Shown here: positions 13,540 to 24,705 of the stretch, piece after piece
Position numbering within the stretch: position 1 is the first letter of the stretch
Layout of the letters: each line of letters begins with the position of its first letter
Source of the DNA: Aphrophora alni
Taxonomy: Eukaryota; Arthropoda; Insecta; Hemiptera; Aphrophoridae
Direction of reading: 5' to 3'
Assembly: GCA_963513935.1 (NCBI GenBank)
Contig: OY740769.1
Location: 75,800,355 to 75,864,354, forward strand
DNA length: 64,000 nucleotides
Position numbers and translations under genes: made by a program
The notes under the pieces: generated by a model
What the model saw: only the letters and a program-made list of their open reading frames with translations
What the model was told of the DNA's origin: nothing
Databases searched by the model: none

Positions 13540-14425
13540 ACATAACAGAACAAGAAACACATTCTCACAAATCAAAAGTACGTTTCAAACATACGATCAC
13601 CAATATTGGGGAAAAGCTTACAAACATAAAATTAGTAATACCCTAAATTAGTATTTATTACGAACAAATTTAAGGAAAAGCTGATTACGTGATTTTAATA
13701 ATAATAATGATAATTTAATAACCCTTATAATTAAATTTATTATTGATAATTTATATTATTTATATCCTACCAGTAAGGAGTACTTTAGTCTGATCTTAAT
13801 TGTCTATACTGACGTCGATCACAAAATGCATGTTATTGTTATATATATTATGAAACTTGATTACTTTACAACATCTAGTTTTATTTTTCCTACCCATGGC
13901 TACACGTTTTTAATATTTGGTTTGACAAAAATTACGGCGATGCAAACATTGTTAATTAAAATTGTTAAATTGGCTAAACAAGCTGGGCGGGGCGTGACAA
14001 GTTGTTATTTTTAGTAGGTGGGCTTGTTTACTATTTTGTTTTTATAGGCTGGATTTGTTAAATAAACTAAATAAAACTTATCGGAACGTAAACTTTTGTA
14101 TCGACGTAACACTAATTATTTAAAACTCAACAATCAACATACGAGATAATTGCTGTTTGTCCCGACTCGCCAAACATTGACAAAACAGTCTTGTCTGATA
14201 AATATACCAGTAGTTAAAAAAATACTCAAATTAAAATTGTGGATCTTATTCATAAAATATTTGTGAGATTTTATAGCAATTTAAAAGTTAAAACGTTGTT
14301 ATTTTTATGTATGTCATATAATAAATTTGATCTATATAATAGTGAGAACAACCTCCTGGTGGGTAGAGAGTGCAAAAATATCTCAATAGTTAACAATAAT
14401 AGGAAATTATTTTTAAACGATTAAA
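13540..14425 (+). repeat. Dispersed repeat family, copy A
   Basis: Shares ordered blocks with 60.7-61.85 kb and 28.3-29.3 kb, all on the same strand. The blocks include 'gtttcaaac-tac', 'attggggaa', 'tacaaacataaaatta', 'gaacaaattyaagga', 'cgtgacaagttgttattttt', 'gtcccgactcgccaaacatt' and 'gagaacaacctcctgg'. Homology is patchy with indels, so copies are old. Short frames inside (13826-14014, 14239-14424) have no domain. No terminal repeats found, so the element class is unknown. Confidence 0.6.
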
Positions 14426-15959
14426 CTGCAAGTAGGAAGAAAGAAGGAACACAACTACCATTTAGACAAACCATTTTGAAATTTCGATATAAATTTGAAA
14501 TAACAGGTTATGTACACAAAGGAAATAAATATGATCCAGTTACTATATCGAACAGGAACATGGTAGCTTTTGATAGTGAAAGAAACGTATAAACTGGACA
14601 TCTTTTCCAGGTCATACCACAGATCGTAACGCCGGCCTGGTTTCAAGTTGTATTATCTGAGATTCTCATCGATGGAAAACTAGAGGCGGCATGGTTAATT
14701 TTCTTGACAATTCTTCGTTTGTTTAAAAATTAATAAAAAATATTATTTTTATACAAAACCTAGCTTATCAGTCATCATTTTTCTCAAAAAGATGCATAGA
14801 ATTCATCTATGTAAAAAAATAAAATAAAAATTTTAAACAGTTTTGGAGTAAGTATGTTACATGTGAAAAACGAAGTTATCATTTTTCAGGAAAAACCTGT
14901 ATCATCCAAAATCAAAAGCTTACGACCTTTTTCTAAGATATACAAAAGTGTTGTGTAATATTTGTGAATATATTTAGAAAAAAAAATTCTTACATTTTCA
15001 AAATTTAAAAACTATTTTTACGAAAAAAGGTAATTTGATCATTTTCTTTTCACAAATTCACTAAAAATAGTAATATATATCTTTTACACAACTTCTATGT
15101 GTCATTATATTTAGAAAGATGCATAGAATTTATCTGTGTAGTGAAAAAAAAGAAAAGATAGATGTAAAACAATTAGGGTTACTATGTAAAATATTCAAAT
15201 ATCGTATAGTAACGTAGGCAAGCATTTCACAGAAATGGTATTGTACACCATACTAAAATTTTTTTTGATTTTTTTAAAGTATTACTAGAGATTTGTAATA
15301 TAATTGTCAATATATTTAGGGGGGGGGGAAATAATAATTTGTTACATTTTCAAAATAAAAATAACGATTTCCCCTAAAAATTGATACTCTGACGAGTAAG
15401 GTTAGGTTTGACACCTCGGCAATTTAGGCGTAATTAGTAACTTTCTAAAGCTATGCCTAAGACAAAATCATTAGATTTCACTAAAACAATATACTTTACA
15501 AAGAATAACACACATATTCAATTGTATAATCAAATAAAACACTCAATATAAGAAAATTTGCTTATAGCCTAGATTTACAATTTACCTCTTAGGTTATCCC
15601 AAATATAAACCACTCACAAACTAGAAATTCACTCAAAAACATAAACTTTAGAAATAAAAACACATATATTGTAACTTGTATACACAATTTATATACAATT
15701 TGTATACACAAACCTTCAAAATAACAAATATCTAACCCCAAAACAATATGCGCCACGCCTTTTATACGTATTTGAATTCACGTCACACAGTTGCGTATGT
15801 TGCGAGATCAAAACAAAAACTTGTAAGTATCCATTGCCTATATCATGTACTACCAACTTGTAGAATGAAATCTCCTCTACAACATACTATAAAGAACGAT
15901 TACTAAATATCGAAAGAAAAATGGATTATGTCATTTCGTTAACTGCAGCTAATGCCAAT
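14426..15959. other. AT-rich non-coding stretch
   Basis: No gene supported. 'gatgcatagaattcatctatgta' near 14790 and 'gatgcatagaatttatctgtgta' near 15120 form a diverged direct repeat about 330 bp apart, each followed by A-rich sequence, so this part has an old duplication. A run of nine G is at about 15319. Confidence 0.55.
15715..15766 (-). promoter_or_regulatory. TATA-box-like motif in a small CpG-containing patch
   Basis: On the minus strand 'TATAAAAGG' (15758-15766) is followed by 'CGTGGCGCATATTG' and, about 30 bp on, 'GGGTTAGATA', which is a weak initiator. Just downstream are repeated GTATAC-containing phrases (about 15665-15710). It has the layout of a core promoter, but no transcript or gene start can be tied to it. 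Confidence 0.2.
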
Positions 15960-16440
15960 TGAATTTCGTGCTGTCAGGTTTCTACTATAGTCAAGTAGAA
16001 ATATCTCTGGATCTGTGATACGCAGAAAAATTTGTAATCTTCGGTTAGAAAGAGAAACATGTGATCTATAGAACTGTGTTTTGGTCGACTTAATTGACAG
16101 AAAAATAGAATTGTAATCATATGGGAAAAAATGGAGTCGCTTTTAATAAAAACTGCAGAATTCAAATCTACGATTTTATGCATCAAAAATATGCGAAATT
16201 CACCAATTTTTGGAATATTATTTATAACGTTTTGTGGTTTTTTTGCATGATTATGCATCTACGGAACATTAGCTTTCCAACGGTATTTAATTTATTGCGA
16301 TAGGACGATTCTATGTGGGCGTATTGTTGAATTGCAAAATACATTTTTTCCGGTCGATAGACTAGACCATGCATTAAAAGTCGACCCGTTGAGAGGGTCG
16401 GTGCCGCTTCTATGGCCACGACCGGCGTTTTGTTTAATTT
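15960..16440. repeat. Unassigned island with frames on both strands, probably a dispersed repeat
   Basis: This block differs in texture from its flanks: it is less homopolymeric, has more CpG, and holds overlapping open frames on both strands (minus 15974-16258, 94 codons; minus 16222-16419, 65 codons; plus 16121-16303, 60 codons). A hairpin, cgaccc-(7 nt)-gggtcg, is at 16382-16400. Frames open on both strands at once over non-coding-looking sequence usually reflect composition rather than two genes. I judge it a fragment of a transposon or other repeat, without proof. Confidence 0.3.
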
Positions 16441-17699
16441 TACTAAACAATAAAAAGAAATGTAGTTCTAATAAAATGCATTATTCAAGTGAAACTTAAT
16501 TTAAGTTGACCGTATCTGTAAAGCGCCATAATATTGTTAAATGATTATCATGATATCACTGTAATTTGGGGGCAGTTTGGAATGGTCTGAGCTGTAACGT
16601 TGTTTTTGATCACATTTGTATTCCTTTCTTTGAAATCTTTTGTTGGTGTTTACAAGAATAAATTGGAAAACACTCACAATCCTTAGATTACACGGGAGTC
16701 TATATCTTCTTATAACAAAAACCATTTTATGCAATTAGGCCTACCTCACAAGCAGTCAGCCATTATATTCCAGCGACAACAAACTACTATCGAGAGTTAT
16801 TTAAACCTGAAGTTTCTTCTAAAGTGGATTGGTCGCCAGAGTCTCAGAAAATACCACCACCTTCACCTGGCGAGACACAAATGTATTTATTTGTCTGAGG
16901 GATTACTAAAGACGTAACTCTTCTCTAGGAAACAATGTTCAGTGAATGTTTCAAAACAGTTCATCGCTTGTGAATTTACTGTGGAGTGACAACTACAAAA
17001 CTCATCAGGAGTGCAGTATTTTACAGACAGGTTGTGTCAATCACAATAACCAACAATTTGAAGAAATTCATACCTAGTGTATTGTATAGATTATAACTTG
17101 ACTGTTATAATAATTATGAAGGATGAAACATTGTAGATTTACTGAAAATCATTTACGATCTAGAACAAAATCATTTACTGAAACTGTCAGTCTACATGTA
17201 AATAACCGTGTATTACAAGGTTATCAGTGTCATTGAAGGGAAATGGTGCGTTTGTGGCTATAATGTATTAGGCCTACATCTATTTCATATTTTTTACCAC
17301 TCTTATGTATATTATATTTAGGGCCTCATTATTACATATTGAATTATGTTACACAGTATAGTATATGTATTGCGTTTTAATAATAATATTATGCAAATTT
17401 CATACAGTATAAAATAATATATATAATAATGAAATATCAAGTTATATTCTGTAATGGTAATAAATGCGGGATACAATTATTATATTTATATACAATAATT
17501 CTAAAATTAGGTCAGCACAAACATATAATAATCAGCATTTGAATAAATTTAGTTGAGTGCAGAAAGAGAGCCCTTATATAACACGAAAAAAATAATAATA
17601 AATTTCCTTACAAACTTAATACTTGTGAGAATTTGATCGAAAACAGAATATCATTACAAAAATTGCATAAGACTGAAAACCAATAAGATCATTTGTAAA
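16441..17699. other. AT-rich non-coding stretch
   Basis: No gene supported. Two TAGGCCTA palindromes fall here (16736 and 17269). Frames at 16537-16734 (minus) and 16729-16917 (plus) have no recognisable content. Confidence 0.55.
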
Positions 17700-18065
17700 T
17701 TTCACCAAGCAGCAAGGAAGGTATCGAATTTCAAAACTTTTAGGCCAACTTTTAAGAGGTAACTTAACTTACAACCATCATCACTTCTTCAAAAATATCC
17801 TGGATCATTTTGAAAAAACAAAAAACGTCGAAATAGAAAAGAAATCCACGCTAGTATCATTAAACATAGATACCAATATTCCAATCACAGACTCTATTCA
17901 AATTTTGAAAGATACTATAAATCATAACAAGAAAATAGTATAGTGAGAAACTAGAAGAACTCATCAAACGTTTCGAATTCGAAAACGTACATAATATGCA
18001 AACAAAGCGACACGTTATAGGTTCGGCGCTTTCAAGCATCATAGCTGAAATGTTTCTATACCATG

Positions 18066-18138
<73 letters not shown>

Positions 18139-18600
18139 ATCTTAACAACACATTTTTCAATAAAATGAATTTACGTAAATACGCTTACGACACTACATGC
18201 CTTTTTACAGTCACTAAAAGACAAATTGAACACTTCAGAAATTACCTAAATAAAATAGATTCCTTTCTTATGTTTACCAGCGAAATAGAAAATAATAAAA
18301 TAATAAGCTTCCTTGATTTAACACTAACTAATGTCGGCAACAGATTCTATTAAAAAAATTAGAAGAAACCGACTCAAACGAATTAAGCTATTAATGTGTG
18401 ATCCAATCTCTATACAACCAAAAACTGACAGCTTACAATAGTTTTATACAAAGACCATTAATTATACCTATGAATAAAACGAAACCAACACAATAAAACA
18501 AATAGCTGTTTCAAACGGATATGATTACACCCATAAATAAAAAATAGAATCAAAACAAAACCTACAAAATAAAATAAAACGTGTATATTGTTTCATAAAA
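17700..18600 (+). pseudogene. Penelope-like element reverse transcriptase, decayed
   Basis: Translated in shifting plus frames, the region follows the order of a Penelope-like reverse transcriptase. 17720-17938 gives a piece with HHFFKNILDHFEK and then TLVSLNIDTNIPI, the RT block that carries the first catalytic aspartate, ending at a TAG. About 17990-18065 gives QTKRHVIGSALSSIIAEMF, the family's GS-LS-I-AE block. 18135-18353 gives an open 70-codon run with YAYDT at the position of the YxDD catalytic box, so the second aspartate pair is damaged. It is followed by FTSEIENNKIISFLDLTL. After a frame change come KPTQTN (about 18370) and YNSFIQRPLIIPM. At 18490-18530, IKQIAVSNGYDY matches the thumb region. 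A (TA)n array sits between the GSALSS block and the YAYDT block. At least three frame changes and several stops make it inactive. I saw no GIY-YIG endonuclease downstream. Family knowledge gives the class; the motifs are read directly. Confidence 0.82.
18070..18134. repeat. (TA)n microsatellite inside the Penelope RT
   Basis: About 32 TA repeats split the Penelope-like RT between its GSALSS and YAYDT blocks. It must have arisen by expansion or insertion after the element landed. The array lengthens the frame 18063-18353 artificially at its start. Confidence 0.97.
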
Positions 18601-18639
18601 TCTAACGAACTGTATTTCTTATTTAATCGTATTTACACG

Positions 18640-18940
18640 CGTTTTTATATTGTGGGTCTTATCCCGTAGTAATAAAAAATATTTTTTAAATAAATTTTAG
18701 GACAAAACACATAATTCCTATTTCTGGAGTTGTTGAACGTCAATGCCTTGGTATTTTATTTTGTTTTATAAGAAAAAAACTGAGAGAGTGTACGTTGCAC
18801 AAAGAAAGTAGCAATTTCTACTTAATAGATTCCCCTTCTCATAATGAATGATAATTTATTTTATTGTCTGCTTTATCGTATTTCCTTTGTCAATTCAACT
18901 GGTAAAAGTTACCAGTTGTTAAAAGCATTGTGATTTCCTT
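18640..18940 (+). repeat. Penelope-like 3' tail, copy 1 (inverted partner at 22.75-23.07 kb)
   Basis: This segment directly follows the Penelope RT remnant and is matched, in reverse complement, by 22750-23065. Shared blocks in order are 'attcctatttctggag', 'atgccttggtattttatttt', 'gagagtgtacgttgcacaaa', 'gaaag', 'ggttccccttc' or 'gattccccttc', 'tttatcgtatt' and 'gttattaaaagcattgt' or close variants. Because copy 1 lies at the 3' end of the RT, the shared block is probably the element's 3' untranslated region. A perfect hairpin (caactggtaa-aag-ttaccagttg) at 18896-18918 exists in this copy only. Confidence 0.75.
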
Positions 18941-20391
18941 TATTTTATTTTATTATTATAACATGTGTCAGGAATGTTTTAGTAAACTTGTTATATTTAT
19001 AGAAGATATTAATATCTCAAATTAGGTTTAAATTTTATTCATACATATACGACATGTGGTGAATTTCATTTCACCACGTCTTTTTCTTATTTGTTACGTA
19101 CCTTGCAACCCAAATTGCCGAACGATCCAAATGTAGGCGTTTTTAATTAATTACCAGTTCAAATACATACGCGGAAGCCATCTGGACTTAAAGCAAGCAT
19201 TGGAGAGTGCAGAGGTGCGCTGTCATCTTTGCAGTGTGAAAGTGGGGTAAAAGTGATCTATCTTATCTAACTAATATAAATATTGGTTATTTTAGTGTTA
19301 TAACCATTATACAGATTTTCTTTTAAAAGACCTTGTCGAGTCACGAATTTTAAAGGTGTAGTTTAAAAAAGTGAATCTATAAGAAGGTTTTTTTTAGAAG
19401 TTTCTGGTACACTACGAGCAGTTCAGGTGGTAAAAAAAGATACACATTTCTTACGGGTAAGGGTGGTTTACTATGGTGGGTGCAATCAGCTGTTGATGAG
19501 ACATAAGCGTATCTGAACAATGACGACCGTAAGACCTACGCGTTCCAAGTTCCTAAATAAATGAATATTCATTGTGTTTGTAACAAGTTCTATCAAAATA
19601 ATAATACGATTTAGTAGACGCAATTTTAGAACCATTTTATTAAAATTTACTGCGTTATAAAATGGACATAGAGAGGGAAGCACTACTTTAATTGCACTGT
19701 ATTTGTTTAAGTGACCTTTTACTTTTCGTTGGTTATAACGTCCGAGTTGGATAAATTAAAAAGGTTTTTGCTCGTTAGTGTAGAGAGAGTTCACTAACGG
19801 CCGCACCCCATCACATAAATTTAATTAATGTTTTCACTCACATTGCTTCATTTTCTACTTCTATATTTTCACACTTTATAAATAATGTTACAAAACCTTT
19901 ATACACACCTCCTCACATAAAACTACAAACGAAAAAAATCCAAGTAGGGAGTAAACAATAAAAAGTGAAAAATAAAGAGTATCAGACATAGAATATATTA
20001 TATACCGTAACTATAAATGTTAAAAATAAATAAAATGATCACAAATTGAAGATAGCTTTACATTTAATTCTATTTTGTCTACAGAAAAGCTTCTATTCAA
20101 TAACATCTATTAAGTTGTACAATATATTATACTTCTTATGTTTTGTATTTTTTCTCTCCCAATTTAAAAATTTAAAGATTATTCCCTATACATTATAAAA
20201 AACCAATTGGTGTCAAAAATTTTTTTTTTTAATATTCACAATTTATATCTGTAACATGTTTTTAACAATATTTTGTTCAAAGCTTTAAAGAAAAAAATTC
20301 ATACTCTAGGTCAGAAAATTGAAACAAATCAATATATTAGAAATCAATAAATTGTAAAAAAATTCTCTGAAAATTTAATGAAGTTGTGGCT

Positions 20392-20393
<2 letters not shown>
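18941..20393. other. AT-rich stretch between Penelope tail and (TA)n arrays
   Basis: No gene supported. A slightly GC-richer patch at 19100-19250 has no identifiable content. The minus-strand frame 19486-19683 lacks any domain. Confidence 0.55.

Positions 20394-20425
<32 letters not shown>
20394..20425. repeat. (TA)n microsatellite
   Basis: About sixteen TA repeats, followed by 'ccatatatatatgcg'. Confidence 0.96.
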
Positions 20426-20427
<2 letters not shown>

Positions 20428-20526
20428 ATATATATATGCGATAAACTGAATAACACATCAAAAAGAACTAAATTACATTAAAATTTTAATGCACACAAAT
20501 TCAAACACACCCCCCCAAACACACAC

Positions 20527-20529
<3 letters not shown>

Positions 20530-20575
<46 letters not shown>
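20530..20575. repeat. (TA)n microsatellite at an LTR edge
   Basis: About 23 TA repeats ending exactly where the errantivirus-like LTR starts at 20576. Errantiviruses of the gypsy, 17.6 and 297 type are known to choose TATATA-like targets, so this array, or a shorter ancestor, is probably the target site. Confidence 0.95.
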
Positions 20576-20577
<2 letters not shown>

Positions 20578-20883
20578 TTACGCTACGGTTTTGTAACGTT
20601 GGGTTTTTAAAAAATGTTCTTTTTATTAAAAACCTTTTTATTTATTTATTACATGAAATCTTTTGAAAACATATAACAATAAATTTACATATACAATTCA
20701 TGTACGTTGAAATAGTATATGGAGCTTGCTACATCGATGTTAACTATACCTAGGTGAAGCTAAGACTAATGCTTGACCACGGCTCTAGCCCTAAAGAAAA
20801 TTGCTTAATTTGCTATTCTAAGATTTCTATTACTAACATAAGCATAATTATTCATTACAGTTACAATAATTCGTTATATAACT
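20576..20883 (-). mobile_element. Errantivirus-like 3' LTR, 308 bp
   Basis: Read on the minus strand the block starts AGTTATATAACG and ends GTAGCGTAACT. AGTTA and TAACT as LTR ends are a hallmark of insect errantiviruses (gypsy group). A polypurine stretch, GGGATGGAGG, lies immediately upstream on the minus strand, as needed for plus-strand priming. AATAAATAAATAAA lies in the second half (plus 20637-20650), a likely polyadenylation signal. The far end abuts a (TA)n tract, fitting the TATATA target preference of the group. No 5' LTR copy was found in the window, so the element is truncated or the partner is outside or too diverged. Confidence 0.75.
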
Positions 20884-21520
20884 CCTCCATCCCTAAATAG
20901 AACTTCGGGGGTAGGAGAGGATATTGGAGCCTCAAGGGGATGCCTCCGACACATGAAGTTCGAACACACCACCTTTACATACTTGCAATATATAAAGTAA
21001 ATTAATATTACAACAAACAAATATAATATTATTGTAAATGCATTTAAGTCTGTAGTAATTACAGTTTTTTCTAACACTCTATTAACCTGATCTAGTTTTA
21101 TTTCATTTAATTCTAGTTTCTGAAAGGTGACAGTGAAATTTGGTTGTCTTTCAAACTTTAAATTTAATTTGGTTGCATCTAATAGCTTCGGATGACCAGC
21201 TCTAATATTACTTGAGGATATTAGTATTTGGTCTTTATAAGTTACAATTTCATTATTTATTTTCAACAAGTAAATTCCTTTTAGGGATTGTTCTTTAAGT
21301 TCCACATCGTTTTAAATTTTAATTATATCTTTGTTTACAAATATTAACAAATATTGTTCTAATTCAGGTATCCAATTAATTACATTATTTTCTATTTTTA
21401 AATTTACATAAATACACTCACTGGGTAAACTGGATTTAAGTAGTGTCTTTTCACAGTCTATTTCTTGGTGAGAAACTTGGGTGGATGAACAAATGGTAAC
21501 TCTATGAACTCTGTTGTTCT
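20874..21520 (-). pseudogene. env: Errantivirus-like envelope (fusion-type) gene, C-terminal part, broken
   Basis: The minus-strand frame gives a 143-codon open piece (20874-21305; its first codon is GTG, not a true start) and continues upstream past one in-frame TAA to about 21520, where a TAG and loss of frame follow. The upstream part has spaced cysteines (ICSST, DCEK, SECIY) and WIPEL. The downstream part has KGIYLLK, then a likely transmembrane helix at about residues 92-110 of the open piece, a Cys-containing juxtamembrane segment and a cytoplasmic tail ending RDGGVI. This order fits the C-terminal half of insect retroelement envelope proteins related to baculovirus F-type fusion proteins. 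The last codons are encoded by the polypurine tract and the first bases of the LTR, a known errantivirus arrangement. The N-terminal half was not recognised. At least one stop interrupts it, so it is not functional. Confidence 0.72.
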
Positions 21521-22749
21521 ATAATCTATAATCTTTCCATTTTATGATTTTCGATACACATGGTACCTAGAATCCATTATTTCCTCATATATATCCTGAA
21601 ATTATTATTTCTAGAAATGAACGTAATATTAATAAATGTTTATTAAAAATAAACGCCAGAATATTTTGTTGAAGCATTTTTTTAATGTTTGTTACTTTGA
21701 CTTTACTTTGTTTTAATCTATAATTTATAATTTGAATAATTTCTTTCCAATGATGCAATATGTTTGTGAAGATGAATTTTTAACGGTAAGGATTGAAGTT
21801 ATTTTTGGTCCTAAAATACATAAATATTCTTGCTAGTAGTTTTACCTTTCTTTAAATGTATCTTTTGTAGATTGAGTGGCTCTTCCCAATAATCAATTAT
21901 ACTGAGAACATAGCATACTGTTAATTATGTGTTGGAATTGCCAAGTTCTAGAAAAGTCTGAAAATGTCTCTGAAATAAACTTAGATTCTTTAAATGATCG
22001 AACAATATCGGGAATACAATGTCTGACAAAAAAAAAAAAAGACTAAGCTTGTATTAGTCCATTTTTACTAATAAATAAAGCGTATAATTATGGGTGGAGT
22101 TGCAATGTCACTTAACATTATTTCGATAAATTTGGAATAGAAATAAATTACTAACACGTAATGCCTATTATGTAAATGATATATATCAACACAAACTGTG
22201 ATTATGGTTTGTGAGGAACTGAGTGAGACAGAGATAAAGTGATGTTTGGGATTTGATTTTCGATAATATAAACAAACACTGGAACTTGGTTTTTTATTTA
22301 TTTTGGAGTTCAATGCAAAATGTTAATTATAGAGCTCTTAATTTACTGATTTCAATATCTGAATGATTAAAATGAATTCTACCATTCATGTCTTGCTTGA
22401 TTTCATTAGCAGCTGATTTTATTATATTAAATTTGATTTTTCATGCAGTTCACAAAGTAACGTTCAAATAAGTTTTAATAGTATGAGTTTTATATGTTTT
22501 ATGACTAGATCCACCTTCCCTTACACATTTATATAGCTCTTCCTTTTCAAAACTGCAATAATTTACTTTATTTTTTAAACTGTTTAATTATATGTGACGG
22601 TATTAGTATTGAACTTACCTAAATTTAATTAAAACTAAAACGTTTCATTTGAATGTTGTTTATTTTCCTGTAGAAAACTACTAGTACTTTCAAAACAATA
22701 ACCTCGATATAAAGTTTCCTCAAAATATATTAATGAAATAAGTTCAATT
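21521..22749. other. Degenerate stretch upstream of the env remnant
   Basis: If the errantivirus-like element continued, the N-terminal part of env and the end of pol should lie here on the minus strand. I could not read either. The 81-codon minus frame at 22068-22313 shows no env or pol motif. It is AT-rich, with a run of A at about 22030. Confidence 0.4.
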
Positions 22750-23065
22750 AAATGACAATGCTTTTAATAACAGTTATTAATTTAGAATTTCACCAGTTAA
22801 AATAACAAAGGGAATACGATAAAGTAGACAATACAATAAAGTACTGCTCATTGTGTGAAGGGGAACCCATTAAGTGGAAAATGCCTCTTTCTTTGTGCAA
22901 CGTACACTCTCTGAGTCTCTTTCTTATAAAATAAAATACCAAGGCATCGACATTTAACATCTCCAGAAATAGGAATTATTATTTCGTCTTTATATATTTT
23001 GTTTATTTATATTTGTTTTTACTATGACAAAACCATACCCACATTTGAATAAAATACATGCAAAT
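22750..23065 (-). repeat. Penelope-like 3' tail, copy 2, inverted
   Basis: Reverse complement of 18640-18940 over most of its length, with scattered substitutions and small indels, extending into 'ttgtgggt' or 'atgtgggt' and 'tagtaa' blocks. Sequence to the right (23066 onward), where the RT would lie for this orientation, gives no readable RT motif, so this copy is 5'-truncated or badly decayed. Confidence 0.72.
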
Positions 23066-24705
23066 GCTGTCAAATGATTTATTGGTATTTCGACTATAAT
23101 TTAAATTATCAAATTCTCGTTAGGTTTTAAGAATAAATATTTTGTTTTCGTAATTCAAAGTGTTCAATACATGACACTTTTTTAAAATTTCTGGTTTGTA
23201 CTTTGACATATTAGCCATGCCCAAGTTTATATGAATATATACATTGAAAACATCTAACAACACATTTTTATATATAAAATGAAGTTAACAATAACTTAAC
23301 TGGAGCCACATTTATGTGATTTTAATAATTTAAAACGTTTTAGTAATTAACCAATAACTTTGTATATTTCATGAAAAAATAATATGGAGAGTACGTTTAG
23401 AAAATACATTTATAGTAAACCACAACCTACGCAGACTGCTTACTACTTCTCGTTGTAGATTATGAAATTATTGATTTTCTCTACCAGACAAATTGTACTT
23501 TTTATTAATAGCAAGAAATCTATTCTTTAATTTCATCTTTAATACTTGCAGCTGGCTACCTAACATATATTATTGTTTTGGAACCAGATAAAATTAAAAA
23601 AATTCATTGTGTAGTGAATTCTTCCTAAGGGCATACTTTAATATTTTCCATTATGTTTGTTACATGGAATAAAATAATATAATTTTACAAAAAATACTTG
23701 ACAGCTTATATATAAAACATTTAATATTTAACATTTTTTCTCCTAGTTAGGAATACATTTTTAGATAATTTACATATTTTAAAAAATAATACTGCCATAG
23801 AATATAAGTTTTTAAATTCAATACTTAATTAATACAAAAAATATATTTATGGAAATAAATATTCATGTAATCTTCAGCTTACATTATAGTATGAAATAAA
23901 AACATTTGTTTCGCAATTATACACATAATACGCAGCAATTCTAGCCATAGTAGGCTAACTATTTCATCCAATATCGACTTTCCTTTTAGAGGTTCTCGAA
24001 TAGTAAAGTAAAGGTTCTTATTTTCACCAAAGTATTTCACTATTTTTGCTATAAATGTTTTTGAGAAGAAGTAAATTTATTGTTCTTCAATGATAACGTA
24101 CATGATAGATTATTTCAATAGTTTTCGGAAACAGTGTGAGGTTAAATTACACTTTGTAACGATATAAATAAACTCAAAATGCCAATAACTATGTGAGTAG
24201 AGCTGTTATTTATTAACTTCTCATCACACAGACAATAAATGTTTTAATAACAAAATTAGTTCTGTACGCGGAAAAAAAATATTGTATCTATATTGATAAA
24301 GATTGAACCGATACTTGGTACTGATAAAATTAATATAAAAACAATGAGAGACGAATTTTTGTCAGTTCATAGTTATAATAAGATAAATATAATATATGAT
24401 TATAATATATCATAAATTTGAACCGATATTAGACCATTTGTAACGAACAATATGTGAAATCCATTCCTGTAAAAACACAAGAAGGACATATCACAAGTTA
24501 TCGGTATTGAGGTCCAGCAATTAACCTCAAATCGTGTTTGAAACGCGGTGTTTGGAAATTTTTAATTATTCTCTTCATATAAAATACACAATATAGCCTT
24601 TAATAAAATAAATATAGTGATTGTGAACGGTAAGCCTTTACAGATGAGGAGTTTTCGTAAAGATCGTGGGAACGTGTAAAACATTAGACAGGAGTTTAGA
24701 TTAAA

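Noticed and set aside
16380..16440. tRNA-like GC-rich hairpin sequence
   Set aside because: One 6-bp hairpin is present, but there is no acceptor pairing, no GTTCRANNC T-arm and no cloverleaf.
18690..22990. A single 4.3-kb DNA transposon with 300-bp terminal inverted repeats
   Set aside because: The left inverted copy continues leftward into a Penelope-like RT, and the interior holds an unrelated errantivirus 3' end; the inverted copies are better read as two Penelope 3' tails.
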